Made by a program: the position numbers and the translations under genes
Assembly: GCF_900111455.1 (NCBI RefSeq)
Contig: NZ_FOIE01000007.1
Location: 122,959-186,958, forward strand
Reading direction: 5' to 3'
Origin: Geodermatophilus poikilotrophus
GTDB lineage: Bacteria > Actinomycetota > Actinomycetes > Mycobacteriales > Geodermatophilaceae
DNA: 64,000 bases
In this document: one piece after another, positions 25,015 through 34,767 of the stretch
Layout of the letters: every line of letters begins with the position of its first letter
Position numbering within the stretch: position 1 is the stretch's first letter
The notes under the pieces: model-generated
Database searches by the model: none
What the model was told of the DNA's origin: nothing
The model's input: the letters and a program-made list of their open reading frames with translations, nothing else

Positions 25015-26006
25015 CCGACCCCGCACCCGTACCCGCGACCGGGTCGGAGGCCGCGCCGCACGCGCTGCGCGCCGTCGTCCTGGCCGGTGGACTGAACGTC
25101 GAGCGGGAGGTCAGCCTCTCCTCCGGCACCCAGGTGGCCGAGGAGCTCGGCCGCGCCGGCGTGGAGGCCGAGCTGCGCGACGCCGACGCCGAGCTGCTGC
25201 CCGGTCTCGCCGCCGCTCCCGCGGACGCCGTCTTCATCGCCCTGCACGGCGCCACGGGCGAGGACGGCGCGCTGCGAGCGGTCCTGGACCTGGCCGGCGT
25301 CCCCTACGTCGGCTCCCCGGCCGCGGCCTGCCGGCTGGCCTGGGACAAGCCGGCCGCGAAGTCCGTCGTGCGCTCCGCCGGTGTCACCACGCCGGACTGG
25401 GTGGCCCTGCCGCACAGCACCTTCCGGGAGCTGGGCGCCGGTGCGGTGCTGGACCTGATCGTCGCCCGCCTCGGCCTGCCGCTCATGGTCAAGCCCGCGT
25501 CGGGTGGCTCCGCGCTGGGCGTGCAGAAGGTCAGCCGGGTCGAGGACCTGCCGGCCGCGATGGTCAGCTGCTTCGCCTACGGCGACACGGTCATGGTGGA
25601 GCGCTTCGTGGACGGCGTGGAGCTGGCGCTGTCGGTGGTGGACCTCGGCGAGGGCCCGCAGGCGCTCCCAGCGGTGGAGATCGCCCCGGAGTCGGGGGTG
25701 TTCGACTACACCTCCCGCTACACGCCCGGCCTCACCGAGTACCACTCCCCGGCCCGCGTCTCCGACGAGGTGGCCCGGACGGCGGCAGAGCTCGCCGTCC
25801 GGGTGCACCGGGTCCTCGGTCTGGCCGACCTCTCCCGCACCGACGCGATCGTCAGCCCGGACGGCAAGGTGCACTTCCTCGAGGTGAACGTCTCGCCCGG
25901 ACTGACCCGGACCTCGATGTTCCCGATGGCCGTCGAGGCGTCCGGCTCCTCGCTGGGCGACGTCCTCGCCCGGCTGCTGACCCGGCGGGCCGCCACCCCT
26001 CGCTGA
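25011..26006 (+). CDS. ddl: D-alanine--D-alanine ligase family ATP-grasp enzyme
   Basis: Joins two D-Ala using ATP for the peptidoglycan stem peptide. In this 331-aa protein: N-terminal AVVLAGGLNVEREVSLSSG, FIALHGATGEDGALRAVLDL, ATP-grasp LPLMVKPASGGSALGVQKV, and the metal-binding LEVNVSPGLTRTSMFPMA. This is a divergent second-type Ddl, with LHGATGEDG in place of the usual LHGxxGEDG and no classic omega-loop lysine motif that I can identify, so a related D-amino acid ligase activity is possible. The GTG overlaps mini-ORF C. A strong bidirectional hairpin follows, facing parB. Confidence 0.85.
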   Translation: MTDPAPVPATGSEAAPHALRAVVLAGGLNVEREVSLSSGTQVAEELGRAGVEAELRDADAELLPGLAAAPADAVFIALHGATGEDGALRAVLDLAGVPYVGSPAAACRLAWDKPAAKSVVRSAGVTTPDWVALPHSTFRELGAGAVLDLIVARLGLPLMVKPASGGSALGVQKVSRVEDLPAAMVSCFAYGDTVMVERFVDGVELALSVVDLGEGPQALPAVEIAPESGVFDYTSRYTPGLTEYHSPARVSDEVARTAAELAVRVHRVLGLADLSRTDAIVSPDGKVHFLEVNVSPGLTRTSMFPMAVEASGSSLGDVLARLLTRRAATPR

Positions 26007-26029
26007 TGGTGTGGCCACCAGTCGCTCAC

Positions 26030-26072
26030 CACAGCGGCCCGGTTCCGTCGGTGACGGAACGGGGCCGCTGTG
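26030..26072. terminator. Bidirectional terminator between ddl and parB
   Basis: A 20-bp stem with a single mismatch and a 3-nt loop GGT: left arm 26030-26049, right arm 26053-26072 (inner stem GTTCCGTC/GACGGAAC). It ends 4 nt before the parB stop and can serve both convergent genes. Confidence 0.85.
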
Positions 26073-26075
26073 TGA

Positions 26076-27119
26076 TCACTCCTCGGGACGGCGGCCGGTG
26101 ATGTCCGGGGCCATCTGGCCGATGATGCGCTGCAGGTCGTCGACCGAGCCGAACTCGACGACGATGCGCCCCTTCGCCCGGCCGATCTGGATCTTGACCT
26201 TGGTCTCGAAGGCGTCCGACAGGCGGCCGGCGAGGTCCTCCACGCCCGGCGCGTTGAACCTCCGCGGCCGGCGCTTGGCCGCCGGCTCCTCGGCGACGGC
26301 CAGCGCAACGGCCTCCTCGGTGGCCCGCACCGACATGCCCTCGGCGACGATGCGTGCGGCCAGCGCCTCCTGCTTCTCGGCGTCCGGCAGGCCGAGCAGC
26401 GCCCGGGCGTGGCCGGCGGAGATGACGCCGGCGGCGACCCGGGTCTGCACCTTCACGGGCAGCTTGAGCAGCCGGATGGTGTTGGTGACCTGCGAGCGGG
26501 AGCGGCCGATCCTGGTGGCCAGCTCCTCGTGGGTGGCGCCGAACTCCTCCAGCAGCTGCTGGTAGGCCGCGGCCTCCTCCAGCGGGTTGAGCTGGACCCG
26601 GTGGATGTTCTCCAGCAGGGCGTCGCGCAGCAGGGCGTCGTCGGTGGTGTCGCGGATGATCGCCGGCACGAACTTGAGGTCGGCGGCGCGAGCGGCACGC
26701 AGCCGGCGCTCGCCCATGATGAGCTCGTAGCCGCCCTCTGCGCGCTCGCGCACGACGATGGGCTGCAGCAGGCCGAACTCGCGCACGGAGTACGTGAGCT
26801 CCTCCAGCGCCTCGTCGTCGAAGACCTGGCGGGGTTGCTTGGGGTTGGGGACGACGTCGACCACCGCGACCTCGCGCAGCTGCGCGCCGGGGACGCCGAC
26901 GGCCGCCTCGGCCTGCGCGGCCACCGTCGCCGCCGCCTGGGCGGCCGGCGGCAGGAGGTGGACCGGGGGAGCGGCGGGCGCAGCCGGTGCGGCGTCCGCA
27001 CCAGCGCTCTGACCAGCGGCTTCCGTCTCGGCGCCGGGCAGGGTGGGCTGCTCGTCGTCCGGCGCGCTGGTGGGGATCAGCGCCGCCAGACCCCGGCCCA
27101 GACCGCCACGCTTGCTCAT
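26076..27119 (-). CDS. parB: Chromosome-partitioning protein ParB (CTPase clamp)
   Basis: Binds parS sites, spreads on DNA as a CTP-dependent clamp and guides origin segregation. In this 347-aa protein: N-terminal [15 protein letters not shown] (ParA-interacting), a variable Ala-rich linker (40-80), the CTP-binding GERRLRAAR (136-144) with NPKQPRQVF, a helix-turn-helix at [20 protein letters not shown], and a C-terminal dimerisation domain ([17 protein letters not shown]). The ATG overlaps the parA stop (ATGA), so the genes are translationally coupled. Its binding sites lie just upstream of parA and elsewhere around oriC. Confidence 0.97.
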   Translation of the reverse strand: MSKRGGLGRGLAALIPTSAPDDEQPTLPGAETEAAGQSAGADAAPAAPAAPPVHLLPPAAQAAATVAAQAEAAVGVPGAQLREVAVVDVVPNPKQPRQVFDDEALEELTYSVREFGLLQPIVVRERAEGGYELIMGERRLRAARAADLKFVPAIIRDTTDDALLRDALLENIHRVQLNPLEEAAAYQQLLEEFGATHEELATRIGRSRSQVTNTIRLLKLPVKVQTRVAAGVISAGHARALLGLPDAEKQEALAARIVAEGMSVRATEEAVALAVAEEPAAKRRPRRFNAPGVEDLAGRLSDAFETKVKIQIGRAKGRIVVEFGSVDDLQRIIGQMAPDITGRRPEE

Positions 27120-28192
27120 GCCTTGTTCTCCTCAGAGGACGGGGGGACGGGGACGGTGGCCGCGTCGGTGTCGGGGAACGCCATGACGGTGGTTGCGGAG
27201 CCCACGGGAGCGGCGACGGGGGAGCCGGGGGTCGGGCGCGAGGGCAGCGGCGGCAGCGCGACGCCCCGGTGCGCCAGCTCCCGGGCGGCCTCGACGTAGC
27301 TGGTCGAGCCGCGGGATCCGGGGTCGTAGGTGACCACCGACTGGCCGTAGCCCGGAGCTTCCGAGACTCGCACGTTCCGTGGGATGACGGCGTCCAGCAC
27401 GAGGCTGCCGAAGTGGTTGCGCACCTCCTCGGCGACCTGGTCGGCGAGCTTCGTCCGCCCGTCGTACATCGTCAGCAGGATCGTCCGGACGGCGATCCCC
27501 GGGTTGAGGTGCCGGCGGACCAGGTCGATGTTGTTGAGCAGCTGGCCCAGGCCCTCGAGCGCGTAGTACTCGCACTGGATGGGGATGAGCACCTCGTCGC
27601 CGGCCACGAGGGCGTTGAGGGTGAGCAGCCCCAGGGACGGCGGGCAGTCGATGAGCACGTAGTGCGGGCGCTGCTCCGGCGGGAGCTCCTGCAGGTAGAT
27701 CTCGATGGCCCGGCGCAGCCGGTACTCGCGGGCGACGACGGAGACGAGCTCGATCTCCGCGCCGGCCAGGTCGATGGTCGCCGGCACGCAGGAGAGCAGC
27801 GGCGTGGCCGTCGTCGGGTGCACGACCTCGGCCAGCGAACTGTCGCCGACCAGCGCGTCGTAGACCGACGGCGTCCCGACGCTGTGCGGGACGCCCAGCG
27901 CCGTGCTGGTGTTCCCCTGCGGGTCGAGGTCGATGACCAGCGTCCGCAGCCCGTACAGCGCCAGGGCGACGCCGAGGTTGACCGACGACGTGGTCTTGCC
28001 GACGCCGCCCTTCTGGTTGGCGATGGTGATGACCCGGATGCGGCCCGGCACCGGGAACGGCTCCTGGTCGGCGGCGTGCAGGACCTGGGTGGCCCGCAGG
28101 GCCTCCATGGCGATGGGGCTGTCGAACTCGACGGCAGAGGCCGACTGCTCGGCCGTGAGACTGCTCCGCAGCCGCTGGCCCGGGTCGGTCAT
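27116..28192 (-). CDS. parA: Chromosome-partitioning ATPase ParA
   Basis: A Walker-type ATPase of 358 aa that forms the nucleoid gradient used by ParB-parS. Deviant Walker A KGGVGKTT lies at 61-68, with [15 protein letters not shown] and the Walker B-like [11 protein letters not shown]. About 50 N-terminal residues precede the core, as in other actinobacteria. The ATG at 28192 has AGGAAGGACC upstream; the longer in-frame ORF would start inside the parS pair. Two perfect parS palindromes lie 23-70 nt upstream, so ParB may also influence this promoter. Confidence 0.97.
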   Translation of the reverse strand: MTDPGQRLRSSLTAEQSASAVEFDSPIAMEALRATQVLHAADQEPFPVPGRIRVITIANQKGGVGKTTSSVNLGVALALYGLRTLVIDLDPQGNTSTALGVPHSVGTPSVYDALVGDSSLAEVVHPTTATPLLSCVPATIDLAGAEIELVSVVAREYRLRRAIEIYLQELPPEQRPHYVLIDCPPSLGLLTLNALVAGDEVLIPIQCEYYALEGLGQLLNNIDLVRRHLNPGIAVRTILLTMYDGRTKLADQVAEEVRNHFGSLVLDAVIPRNVRVSEAPGYGQSVVTYDPGSRGSTSYVEAARELAHRGVALPPLPSRPTPGSPVAAPVGSATTVMAFPDTDAATVPVPPSSEENKA

Positions 28193-28214
28193 CTCAGGTC
28201 CTTCCTGCCGGTCC

Positions 28215-28228
28215 GTTTCACGTGGAAC
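28215..28228. promoter_or_regulatory. parS site upstream of parA (GTTTCACGTGGAAC)
   Basis: GTTTCACGTGGAAC, the form common in mycobacteria. It sits in the rsmG-parA intergenic region, 34 bp start-to-start from a second site. Confidence 0.9.
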
Positions 28229-28248
28229 GGACGCGGGAAGTCGTACGG

Positions 28249-28262
28249 GTTCCACGTGGAAC
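28249..28262. promoter_or_regulatory. parS site upstream of parA (perfect palindrome)
   Basis: GTTCCACGTGGAAC, 14/14, directly after the rsmG stop side (rsmG ends at 28265). Together with 28215 it forms the only paired parS in the window. Confidence 0.9.
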
Positions 28263-28264
28263 GC

Positions 28265-28936
28265 TCACCGCGCTCCACGCGTCATGACCACCACGGTAGT
28301 GGCAGCCTCTCCCAGCCCCGCGCCGACAGCCCGCGCGTGGACGTCCCGCATCCCGGCCGCCTCCAGTTCGGGCACCAGGGACGGCAGCTCCTCCACGGCG
28401 CGGGACCCGACGAGGGCGACGAGCTGGGCGCCCGGGCGCAGCAGCCCGCGGCACCAGGACACCAGCCGGGGGAGCGCGGCCACCGCCCGCGCCGTGACGA
28501 CGTCCACCGCCCCCACCGCAGCGCGCACCGAGCGCTCCTCGGCCCGGCCACGGACGACCTGCCAGGGGGCGCCCAGCTCGGCGACGACCTCCTCGAGGAA
28601 CTCCACCCGCCGGGCCATCGGCTCGACGAGGGTCAGCCGGAGGTCCGGCCGGGCCAGCGCCAGCGGGATGCCGGGCAGCCCGGCGCCGCTGCCGACGTCC
28701 ACCACCCGGGCCCCAGGCGGGACGGCATCGGCGACGGCGGCGCTGTTCAGCACGTGCCGCTCCCACAGCCGGGGCACCTCCCGCGGGCCGATCAGCCCGC
28801 GGGTGACGCCGTCGGTGGCCAGCCGGGCGACGTAGCGCTCGGCGTCGGCCAGCCCGGGCCCGAACACCGACCGGGCGACCTCCGGGGCCGGTGGGACGGC
28901 CGGGGCGCCCGTGTCAGGCGAGGCGGGCTCGGTCAC
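28265..28936 (-). CDS. rsmG: 16S rRNA (guanine(527)-N(7))-methyltransferase RsmG
   Basis: SAM-dependent methyltransferase acting on G527 of 16S rRNA; loss gives low-level streptomycin resistance. The 223-aa protein has GLIGPREVPRLWERHVLNS and the SAM-binding VVDVGSGAGLPGIPLALARP, then LVEPMARRVEFLEEVV and TARAVAALPRLVSW. The GTG overlaps the jag stop (GTGA). The first 20 residues are Pro/Ala-rich and variable. Position between jag and parA is the standard actinobacterial order. Confidence 0.95.
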   Translation of the reverse strand: MTEPASPDTGAPAVPPAPEVARSVFGPGLADAERYVARLATDGVTRGLIGPREVPRLWERHVLNSAAVADAVPPGARVVDVGSGAGLPGIPLALARPDLRLTLVEPMARRVEFLEEVVAELGAPWQVVRGRAEERSVRAAVGAVDVVTARAVAALPRLVSWCRGLLRPGAQLVALVGSRAVEELPSLVPELEAAGMRDVHARAVGAGLGEAATTVVVMTRGAR

Positions 28937-29580
28937 CGATCCGGCAGCACCACGACGCGGCGGTTGGGCTCCTCGCCCTCCGACTCGCTGTGCACGCCGG
29001 AGATCCCGGCGATGACGTCGTGCACGACCTTGCGCTCGAACGGGTTCATCGCCGAGAGCCGCTCCGGCTGCCCGCTGCTCGCGACCCGGCGGGCCGTCTC
29101 GGCGGCCAGTGAGGTCAGGTCGGCCCGGCGCCGGGCACGGAAGCCGCTGATGTCGAGCATCAGCCGGCTGCGCACGCCGGTGGACTGGGCGACGGCGAGC
29201 CGGGTGAGCTCCTGCAGCGCCTCGAGGACCGCACCGTCGGTGCCCACCAGGTCCGCGAGGTCGCCGCCGACGATCGCCACCGACGCCCGGTCGCCCTCGA
29301 CGTCCAGGTCGATGTCCCCGTCCACGTCGAGGATGTCGAGCAGCCGCTCCAGGTAGTCACCGGCGACGTCGCCCTCGCGGACCAGCAGGTCGTCGGCTCC
29401 GTCGTCGTCTCCGACCACGTCCGCCGGCTCGACCACGGCGTCCGCGCCGTCGTCGTCGGGATCGGGCAGGTCCGGCTGCGCCGGGACCCCGGCGTCGACG
29501 GGCACCGGGCTCAGGACCGCGCCGGAGGTGGCCTCGCTGGTGAGGCCGGCCGGCTCGGTGGGGTGCTGTGGGGCGCTCAT
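28933..29580 (-). CDS. jag: Jag/KhpB-type RNA-binding protein (KH and R3H domains)
   Basis: A 215-aa protein. The acidic, low-complexity N-terminus (1-65; PDPDDDGADAVVEP) replaces the Jag_N domain. A KH domain (about 72-148; DIDLDVEGDRASVAIVGGD, GALVLEAL-like helix) and a C-terminal R3H domain follow (RLSAMNPFERKVVHDVI, GVHSESEGEEPNRRVVV). It binds RNA and is genetically linked to YidC and cell-wall control. It lies in the rpmH-rnpA-yidD-yidC-jag-rsmG transcription unit. Confidence 0.93.
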   Translation of the reverse strand: MSAPQHPTEPAGLTSEATSGAVLSPVPVDAGVPAQPDLPDPDDDGADAVVEPADVVGDDDGADDLLVREGDVAGDYLERLLDILDVDGDIDLDVEGDRASVAIVGGDLADLVGTDGAVLEALQELTRLAVAQSTGVRSRLMLDISGFRARRRADLTSLAAETARRVASSGQPERLSAMNPFERKVVHDVIAGISGVHSESEGEEPNRRVVVLPDR

Positions 29581-29673
29581 GGCGTGTCCTCCGAGTGGGT
29601 GCGGGCGTCCGGGGTCAGCCCCGGTGGTCGGTGGCCGGCGCGGGCGCCTGACGGGGACGCCGCGCGCGCCGGG

Positions 29674-30819
29674 TCAGCGGCGCTTGCGCTTGCCGCGGTT
29701 GGTCGGGCCCTGGCTTCCGCGTCCCGCGCCGCTCCGCGGACGGCCGCCCGACGGGCGGGCGGCCGACGACGGGCCGTCGGAGCCGGCAGCGGTGGCACCG
29801 GAGGCGGTGGCACCGGTGGGGGTGGCGGCGCCGTCGTCCGCAGGGGTGCCGGGCCCAGCGCTGTCGGCCGCGGTGTCACCGGTCGGGTTGGCCACCTCGA
29901 CCGTGGAGGCCGGGGCGGTGGTGCGGCCGCTCTTCGGGCGGACCGGCTTGGCGCCGGGCCGGGGGGCCAGCGCCTTCGGGTCGACGGCCGGCTTGTCCGC
30001 GGCCGCCTTGGCCTTGGCGGCGTCGGAGCCGGGCGGCGGCATCTTGCGCAGGATGAAGAACTGCTGGCCCAGCGTCCACAGGTTGTTGGTGAACCAGTAC
30101 AGCAGGACGCCGATCGGGAAGAGGAAGCCGGAGACGAACAGGCCCAGCGGCATCACGTACAGCAGCATCTTCTGCACCATCGCGGCCTGACCCTCGACCG
30201 GGCCGGAGCGCCGCATGATCTGCTTCTGCGTGAAGAAGGTCGTGAAGCTCATGATCACGATGAGCAGGAACCCGACCACCCGGATCTGGGTGTAGTCCCC
30301 GGTGATCGCGATGATCGCGTCTTCCTTGGCCCCGCTCATGAAGAACGACGACGAGATCGGGGCCCCGAAGAACGGCGCCCGCGCGGCCTCGTCGGTGAGC
30401 TCGGCACTCCAGCTGTAGAGGCCCTGGGCGTCGGGGGCCAGCCGCCGCAGCACGTGGAAGAGCGACAGGAAGATCGGGATCTGCGGCAGGATCGGCAGGC
30501 AGCCGGCCAGCGGGCTGACCCCGCGCTCGCGCTGCATCTTGAGCATCGCCTCGCTGAAACCCTGCCGGTCGCTGCCGTACTGCTTGCGCAGCCGCGCGAT
30601 CTCCGGCTGGAGCTCCTGCATCGCCCGCTGGGACTTGACCTGCTTGACGAACAGCGGGAAGAGGATCACCCGCACGGTCACGACGAGGAAGACGATCGAC
30701 AGCGCCCACGCCAGACCCGACAGCCCGGTCCCGGCCTCGGGGTCGTCGAAGACGAGGCTCCACAGCGCGTGCCACTGCGCCATGACCCACGAGATGGCGG
30801 TGTACAGCCAGTCAAGCAC
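29674..30819 (-). CDS. yidC: Membrane protein insertase YidC
   Basis: Inserts and folds membrane proteins, alone or with SecYEG. The 381-aa protein has five predicted helices in the Oxa1 arrangement: [21 protein letters not shown], the cytoplasmic coiled loop [40 protein letters not shown], then [18 protein letters not shown] and the last pair around [20 protein letters not shown]83/R84 (VRVILF) provide the groove arginine. The last 100 residues are basic and Ala/Pro-rich, ending RGKRKRR, probably ribosome-contacting. The GTG at 30819 has AGGAGGAG upstream and overlaps yidD by 8 nt. Confidence 0.95.
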   Translation of the reverse strand: MLDWLYTAISWVMAQWHALWSLVFDDPEAGTGLSGLAWALSIVFLVVTVRVILFPLFVKQVKSQRAMQELQPEIARLRKQYGSDRQGFSEAMLKMQRERGVSPLAGCLPILPQIPIFLSLFHVLRRLAPDAQGLYSWSAELTDEAARAPFFGAPISSSFFMSGAKEDAIIAITGDYTQIRVVGFLLIVIMSFTTFFTQKQIMRRSGPVEGQAAMVQKMLLYVMPLGLFVSGFLFPIGVLLYWFTNNLWTLGQQFFILRKMPPPGSDAAKAKAAADKPAVDPKALAPRPGAKPVRPKSGRTTAPASTVEVANPTGDTAADSAGPGTPADDGAATPTGATASGATAAGSDGPSSAARPSGGRPRSGAGRGSQGPTNRGKRKRR

Positions 30820-31171
30820 GGGGGGACTCCTCCTGCGGGGCCCGGCGGGGTGCCGACGGGACGGGTCGGGCGGTTCCGGGTTCGGGTGTGCGGGCCGGCG
30901 GCACCAGGTCGAGGCCACCAGGGTGCCAGGGCGCGCACTTGAGCAGCCGGCACAGCGCCAGCCAGCTGCCCCGCCCCGCGCCGTGGACGGCGAGCGCCTC
31001 GGCGGCGTAGGCGCTGCAGGTGGGCTGGAAGCGGCACCGCGGCGGGAGCGCCGGGCTGATCGCCCGCTGGTAGAAGCCGACGACGGCCAGCAGCGCCCGG
31101 GCCACCGGACGACGCCGGCCGTGCTCGGCGGCCGGCCGGCCGGGGACCTCGGTGCCCGGGTCGGTGCTCAC
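30812..31171 (-). CDS. yidD: Membrane protein insertion efficiency factor YidD
   Basis: A small membrane-associated protein, 119 aa, that aids YidC-dependent insertion. The family core spans about 25-90: [34 protein letters not shown], and [13 protein letters not shown]. The C-terminal 25 residues, Pro-rich, overlap the yidC start. The GTG overlaps the rnpA stop by 4 nt, so translation is coupled through rnpA-yidD-yidC. Confidence 0.93.
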   Translation of the reverse strand: MSTDPGTEVPGRPAAEHGRRRPVARALLAVVGFYQRAISPALPPRCRFQPTCSAYAAEALAVHGAGRGSWLALCRLLKCAPWHPGGLDLVPPARTPEPGTARPVPSAPRRAPQEESPRA

Positions 31172-31551
31172 GGGTTCCGGGTCCGGGACGTGAGCAGGCG
31201 GTCGAGCCCGGCGATGAGGTCGCGGGTCAGGTCCACCGAGGTGGCCGTGGCCGCCTCCGGCCGGGCGCGCACCACCAGGTCCGCGGTGGGAGGCAGCCGG
31301 TCGAGCTGGTCGAGCACGACCGCGCGCAGCCGCCGGGTGACGCGGTGGCGCACCACGGAGTTGCCCACGGTCCTGCCCACCACGAAGCCGGCCCGTGGAC
31401 CACCGACCGTCCCGGCATCGCCGGGGGTCGGGGTCACGGGCCGTTCGGGGAGGTAGTGGAGCACCATGGTCGGCCGTCCGGCACGCCTGCCGGACCGGAC
31501 GACCGCGGTGAAATCCGGACGCCGGCGCAGGCGTGCCTGCGCGGGCAGCAC
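31168..31551 (-). CDS. rnpA: Ribonuclease P protein component
   Basis: The protein subunit that assists RNase P RNA in maturing tRNA 5' ends. In this 127-aa protein the RNR signature reads [20 protein letters not shown], and the N-terminal [17 protein letters not shown] is typical. The GTG start lies 1 nt after the rpmH stop. The insertion [18 protein letters not shown] before the core is common in actinobacteria. Confidence 0.95.
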   Translation of the reverse strand: MLPAQARLRRRPDFTAVVRSGRRAGRPTMVLHYLPERPVTPTPGDAGTVGGPRAGFVVGRTVGNSVVRHRVTRRLRAVVLDQLDRLPPTADLVVRARPEAATATSVDLTRDLIAGLDRLLTSRTRNP

Positions 31552-31552
31552 C

Positions 31553-31690
31553 TCAGGCGGAGAGCTTCTCGCGACCCTTGCGCCGACGGCCGGCGACGAT
31601 CGCCCGGCCCGCGCGGGTGCGCATCCGCAGCCGGAAGCCGTGGGTCTTGGACCGGCGACGGTTGTTCGGCTGGAACGTGCGCTTGCTCAC
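31553..31690 (-). CDS. rpmH: 50S ribosomal protein L34
   Basis: A 45-aa protein. Reading: [20 protein letters not shown], then [19 protein letters not shown] and REKLSA, the full L34 sequence. The GTG at 31690 has AGGAG 6-10 nt upstream. It is the first gene of the leftward rnpA-yidC unit, and its divergent partner is dnaA. Confidence 0.96.
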   Translation of the reverse strand: MSKRTFQPNNRRRSKTHGFRLRMRTRAGRAIVAGRRRKGREKLSA

Positions 31691-32282
31691 GAGGTACTCC
31701 TACGACACGACATCGACGGGGCGCGCCCACCGGGAGGCGGGCGCACGCGACAGGGACGGGCACACGGCGCGAGCCGGTTCCCGTCCACGGATCTCGGCCC
31801 AGCATAACCGAGGGAGCGCGGGGACCGGCGGCCCGGCCGGACGCGGACTCCCGATGGTCCCCCGACCGCACGCGCCGCGGGGAGTGCCGCGCCGTTCCGC
31901 CCGGGCGACACGCCCCGCGGCGCGCCGAGAGCCCGCCCCGGGCTCGTTGCCGGGCTGTGGACGGGGCTGTTAGCGTCGCCGTCGCTCCACACCGGACACC
32001 GACGTCCGGCGCGGGAGCCGCCCCGCTGGTGTCGACCGACCACCACGCCCCCCGGAGAACCGCGACGACTCGTCCTTGACCAGCGATGATGCCTCCGCCC
32101 GGCCCGCACGTACGGACGCCGGTGCGTCTGCGTCGTCGATCGTGCACAGCCTGTGGACACCGGTGTGGACGCCGTGTGTCCGGATGTCCACAGTGGGGGA
32201 TCGACCGGGGGACGACGGACCCCGGCAGCGGGCGGCCGCGGCGGGGGCCGACGACACACGGGAACCTGGGAGGACGAGGGCC
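31691..32282. promoter_or_regulatory. rpmH-dnaA divergent region with DnaA boxes
   Basis: 592 bp without a convincing gene. An open frame joins dnaA upstream of 32283, but its codons lie over DnaA-box-like sequences: CTGTGGACG (31955-31963), CTGTGGACA (32151-32159) and ATGTCCACA (32184-32192), the last two flanking a GTGTGGAC repeat. These fit the actinobacterial box TTGTCCACA with one or two differences and suggest DnaA autoregulation. The rpmH promoter must lie in the left part; I could not identify it. Confidence 0.6.
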
Positions 32283-34037
32283 ATGGCCGATGCCACGGTG
32301 GACCTGGCGACGGTCTGGGACCAGATCCGCGAGCGGCTGGCGACCAGCCTGTCCCCGCAGCAGAACGCGATGCTGAACCTCACCCGCCCGGTCGGGGTCT
32401 TCGAGGACACCGCGGTGCTGTCGGCGCCCAACGAGTTCACCCAGACCGTGCTGGAGTCCCGGATGCGCCGGGTGCTGGCCGAGGCGCTGTCCGAGCACCT
32501 GGGGCGGGACATCCGCGTCGCCGTCCAGGTGGAGGACAGCCCGGCCGCCCCGCCCGCCGCCCCCGCGCCGGAGGTGCCGACCCGCCGTCCCTGGTCGGTG
32601 GTCGAGGCGCAGCGCGCCGAGGAGGACCGGGAGACCCGCGACCGCACCGACGACGGGCGCAGCGCCTTCGGTGTGCGCGCCGACGTCCGGCCCGCCTGGG
32701 AGGACGACGGCGCCACCACCCCCGACGCACGCCCCGCCGAGCGGGACGCCGAGGAGTGGGCCCCCACCGACTGGAGCCCGCCGGCCCGGCGCCCGACCGG
32801 CCGCGGCACCCGTGCGGCCGACCGCGACTGGGGCGGCACCGACCTCGACGAGGACGGCGTGGCGGTGCTGCCGTTCGACCTGGACGCCGGGGACGCCCCC
32901 GAGCCGCCCGCGCCGGCGCCCCGCGGCCGCCGCGGCGGGTCCCGCGGTGGCGGCGACGCCGTCCCGCTGTTCGGTGACCGCCGTGCCCCGACCGGCGCGC
33001 AGGACCCGGGGCTGAACCCCAAGTACGTCTTCGACAGCTTCGTCATCGGCAACAGCAACCGGTTCGCCCACGCCGCGGCGGTCGCCGTGGCCGAGGCGCC
33101 GGCCCGCGCCTACAACCCGCTGTTCATCTACGGCGACTCTGGGCTGGGCAAGACCCACCTGCTGCACGCCATCGGCCACTACGCGGCGCGGATGTTCCCC
33201 AACGTCCGGGTGCGCTACGTGAGCACTGAGGAGTTCACCAACGAGTTCATCAACCTGGTGCACTCCGGCCGGGCCGAGGACTTCCGGCGCCGCTACCGGG
33301 ACATCGACTTCCTGCTCATCGACGACATCCAGTTCCTGGAGCGCGCCGAGCGGACGCAGGAGGAGTTCTTCCACACCTTCAACACGCTGCACAACGCCAG
33401 CAAGCAGATCGTCATCACCTCCGACCGGGCGCCGAAGAAGCTGACGACGCTCGAGGACCGGCTGCGCACCCGCTTCGAGTGGGGGCTGATCACCGACGTC
33501 CAGGCGCCGGACCTGGAGACCCGCATCGCGATCCTGCGCAAGAAGGCCTACGGCGAGCGGCTGCAGGTGCCCGACCCGGTGCTGGAGTTCATCGCCAGCA
33601 AGGTGCAGACCAACATCCGCGAGCTCGAGGGCGCGCTGATCCGGGTCACCGCGTTCGCGTCGCTGAACAAGCAGCAGGTCGACCTGCCGCTGGCCGAGCT
33701 CGTGCTCAAGGACCTGATCAGCGACGAGCAGGGCCCGCAGATCACTGCGGCGATCATCATGGCGGCCACCGCCGAGTACTTCTCCGTGACGATGGAGGAG
33801 CTGCAGGGCGCCAACCGCAGCCGCACGCTGGTCAACGCCCGCCAGATCGCCATGTACCTGTGCCGGGAGCTCACCGAGCTGTCGCTGCCGCGGATCGGGG
33901 CCTCCTTCGGCGGCAAGGACCACACCACGGTCATGCACGCGGTCAAGAAGATCACCAACCTGATGAGCGAGCGGCGGGCCACGTACACGCAGGTCACCGA
34001 GCTGACCGCCCGCATCAAGAGCCGCGCGCGCAGCTGA
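32283..34037 (+). CDS. dnaA: Chromosomal replication initiator DnaA
   Basis: An ATP-dependent initiator that binds DnaA boxes and opens oriC. In this 584-aa protein: domain I (1-85; [20 protein letters not shown]), a long Pro/Arg/Asp-rich domain II (about 90-245), AAA+ domain III from [20 protein letters not shown] with Walker [12 protein letters not shown] (about 284-294) and Walker [11 protein letters not shown], and domain IV with the box-binding [20 protein letters not shown]. The ATG at 32283 has GGGAGGACGAGG upstream and opens [12 protein letters not shown]; a 69-codon upstream extension is rejected because it covers DnaA boxes. Confidence 0.97.
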   Translation: MADATVDLATVWDQIRERLATSLSPQQNAMLNLTRPVGVFEDTAVLSAPNEFTQTVLESRMRRVLAEALSEHLGRDIRVAVQVEDSPAAPPAAPAPEVPTRRPWSVVEAQRAEEDRETRDRTDDGRSAFGVRADVRPAWEDDGATTPDARPAERDAEEWAPTDWSPPARRPTGRGTRAADRDWGGTDLDEDGVAVLPFDLDAGDAPEPPAPAPRGRRGGSRGGGDAVPLFGDRRAPTGAQDPGLNPKYVFDSFVIGNSNRFAHAAAVAVAEAPARAYNPLFIYGDSGLGKTHLLHAIGHYAARMFPNVRVRYVSTEEFTNEFINLVHSGRAEDFRRRYRDIDFLLIDDIQFLERAERTQEEFFHTFNTLHNASKQIVITSDRAPKKLTTLEDRLRTRFEWGLITDVQAPDLETRIAILRKKAYGERLQVPDPVLEFIASKVQTNIRELEGALIRVTAFASLNKQQVDLPLAELVLKDLISDEQGPQITAAIIMAATAEYFSVTMEELQGANRSRTLVNARQIAMYLCRELTELSLPRIGASFGGKDHTTVMHAVKKITNLMSERRATYTQVTELTARIKSRARS

Positions 34038-34767
34038 CCCGCCCGGCGCTCCCCACCGGGACCACCCGAGCGGCACCCGGGCGGACGGCTCGTGTTCCAC
34101 GTGGAGCCGACGGACGTCGCTGTCCACAGTCCTGTGGGTCGGCGGGCGGTCGTCGTCCCCGCGCCCGGCGCGCTGCGCAGGACACCCGCACCGGTGACCG
34201 GGGTCGACTGGTCGACGAGTTGTCCCCAGCGATGTGCACAGGTTGGGGAGATCTCTCCTCGTCCGCTCACACGTCGTCACGACCGGCCCGGCGTGCCCAC
34301 ATCCTCACCCACCCCTGGGGATCGCGCTCGCCGTCGTCCTGAGCTGCGGGTCCACCGCATCGGCGCTGGTCGGACGGCCGCCGTCGGGGCACCCCGGCCC
34401 CGCACCTGGGCACGGACTGGGGACGGACGGTGGGGGAAGCGGGGGACAGGGGGTGGAGAGACGGCCACCGGTGTGCGCAACCGTCGAGATGTCCACGTGT
34501 CGACACAGGAGTGCGCACGTCCACCCACAGTCGGCCAACATGTCGACTCGGGCGTCGACCTGCACGGACGGCCTCGATCCCCAGGTTCCACACCGGTGAT
34601 GACGAAGATGAGGGATGTAGATCGGATCTTCTCGAACCACACTCAGGGTGGGGAAGCTGCGCTGCGGGGGACCTGATCGAGGACAGCGGTTACCCCGATG
34701 TCTCCCCCAGAGGGCACGATGAGCACCGCACTGGAGGACACCGACGACAGCTGGGGTGGATCAGGTC
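34038..34767. other. Origin of replication oriC
   Basis: 730 bp with no gene between dnaA and dnaN, the standard actinobacterial origin site. DnaA-box-like 9-mers on the TTGTCCACA theme: CTGTCCACA (34120-34128), TTGTCCCCA (34220-34228), TGTGCACAG (34234-34242), ATGTCCACG (34489-34497), with degenerate copies near 34520 and 34585. A parS-like site is at 34094. The least GC-rich stretch, about 34597-34645 (GATGACGAAGATGAGGG onward), is a candidate unwinding element. The boxes are mostly non-consensus. Confidence 0.85.
34094..34107. promoter_or_regulatory. parS-like site in oriC (13/14)
   Basis: GTTCCACGTGGAGC, with the same single deviation as the site at 1469. It lies 57 bp after the dnaA stop. 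Confidence 0.75.

Noticed and set aside
32076..32282. In-frame 69-codon N-terminal extension of DnaA
   Set aside because: It spans DnaA-box-like sites, is not DnaA-like, and a good Shine-Dalgarno precedes the ATG at 32283.
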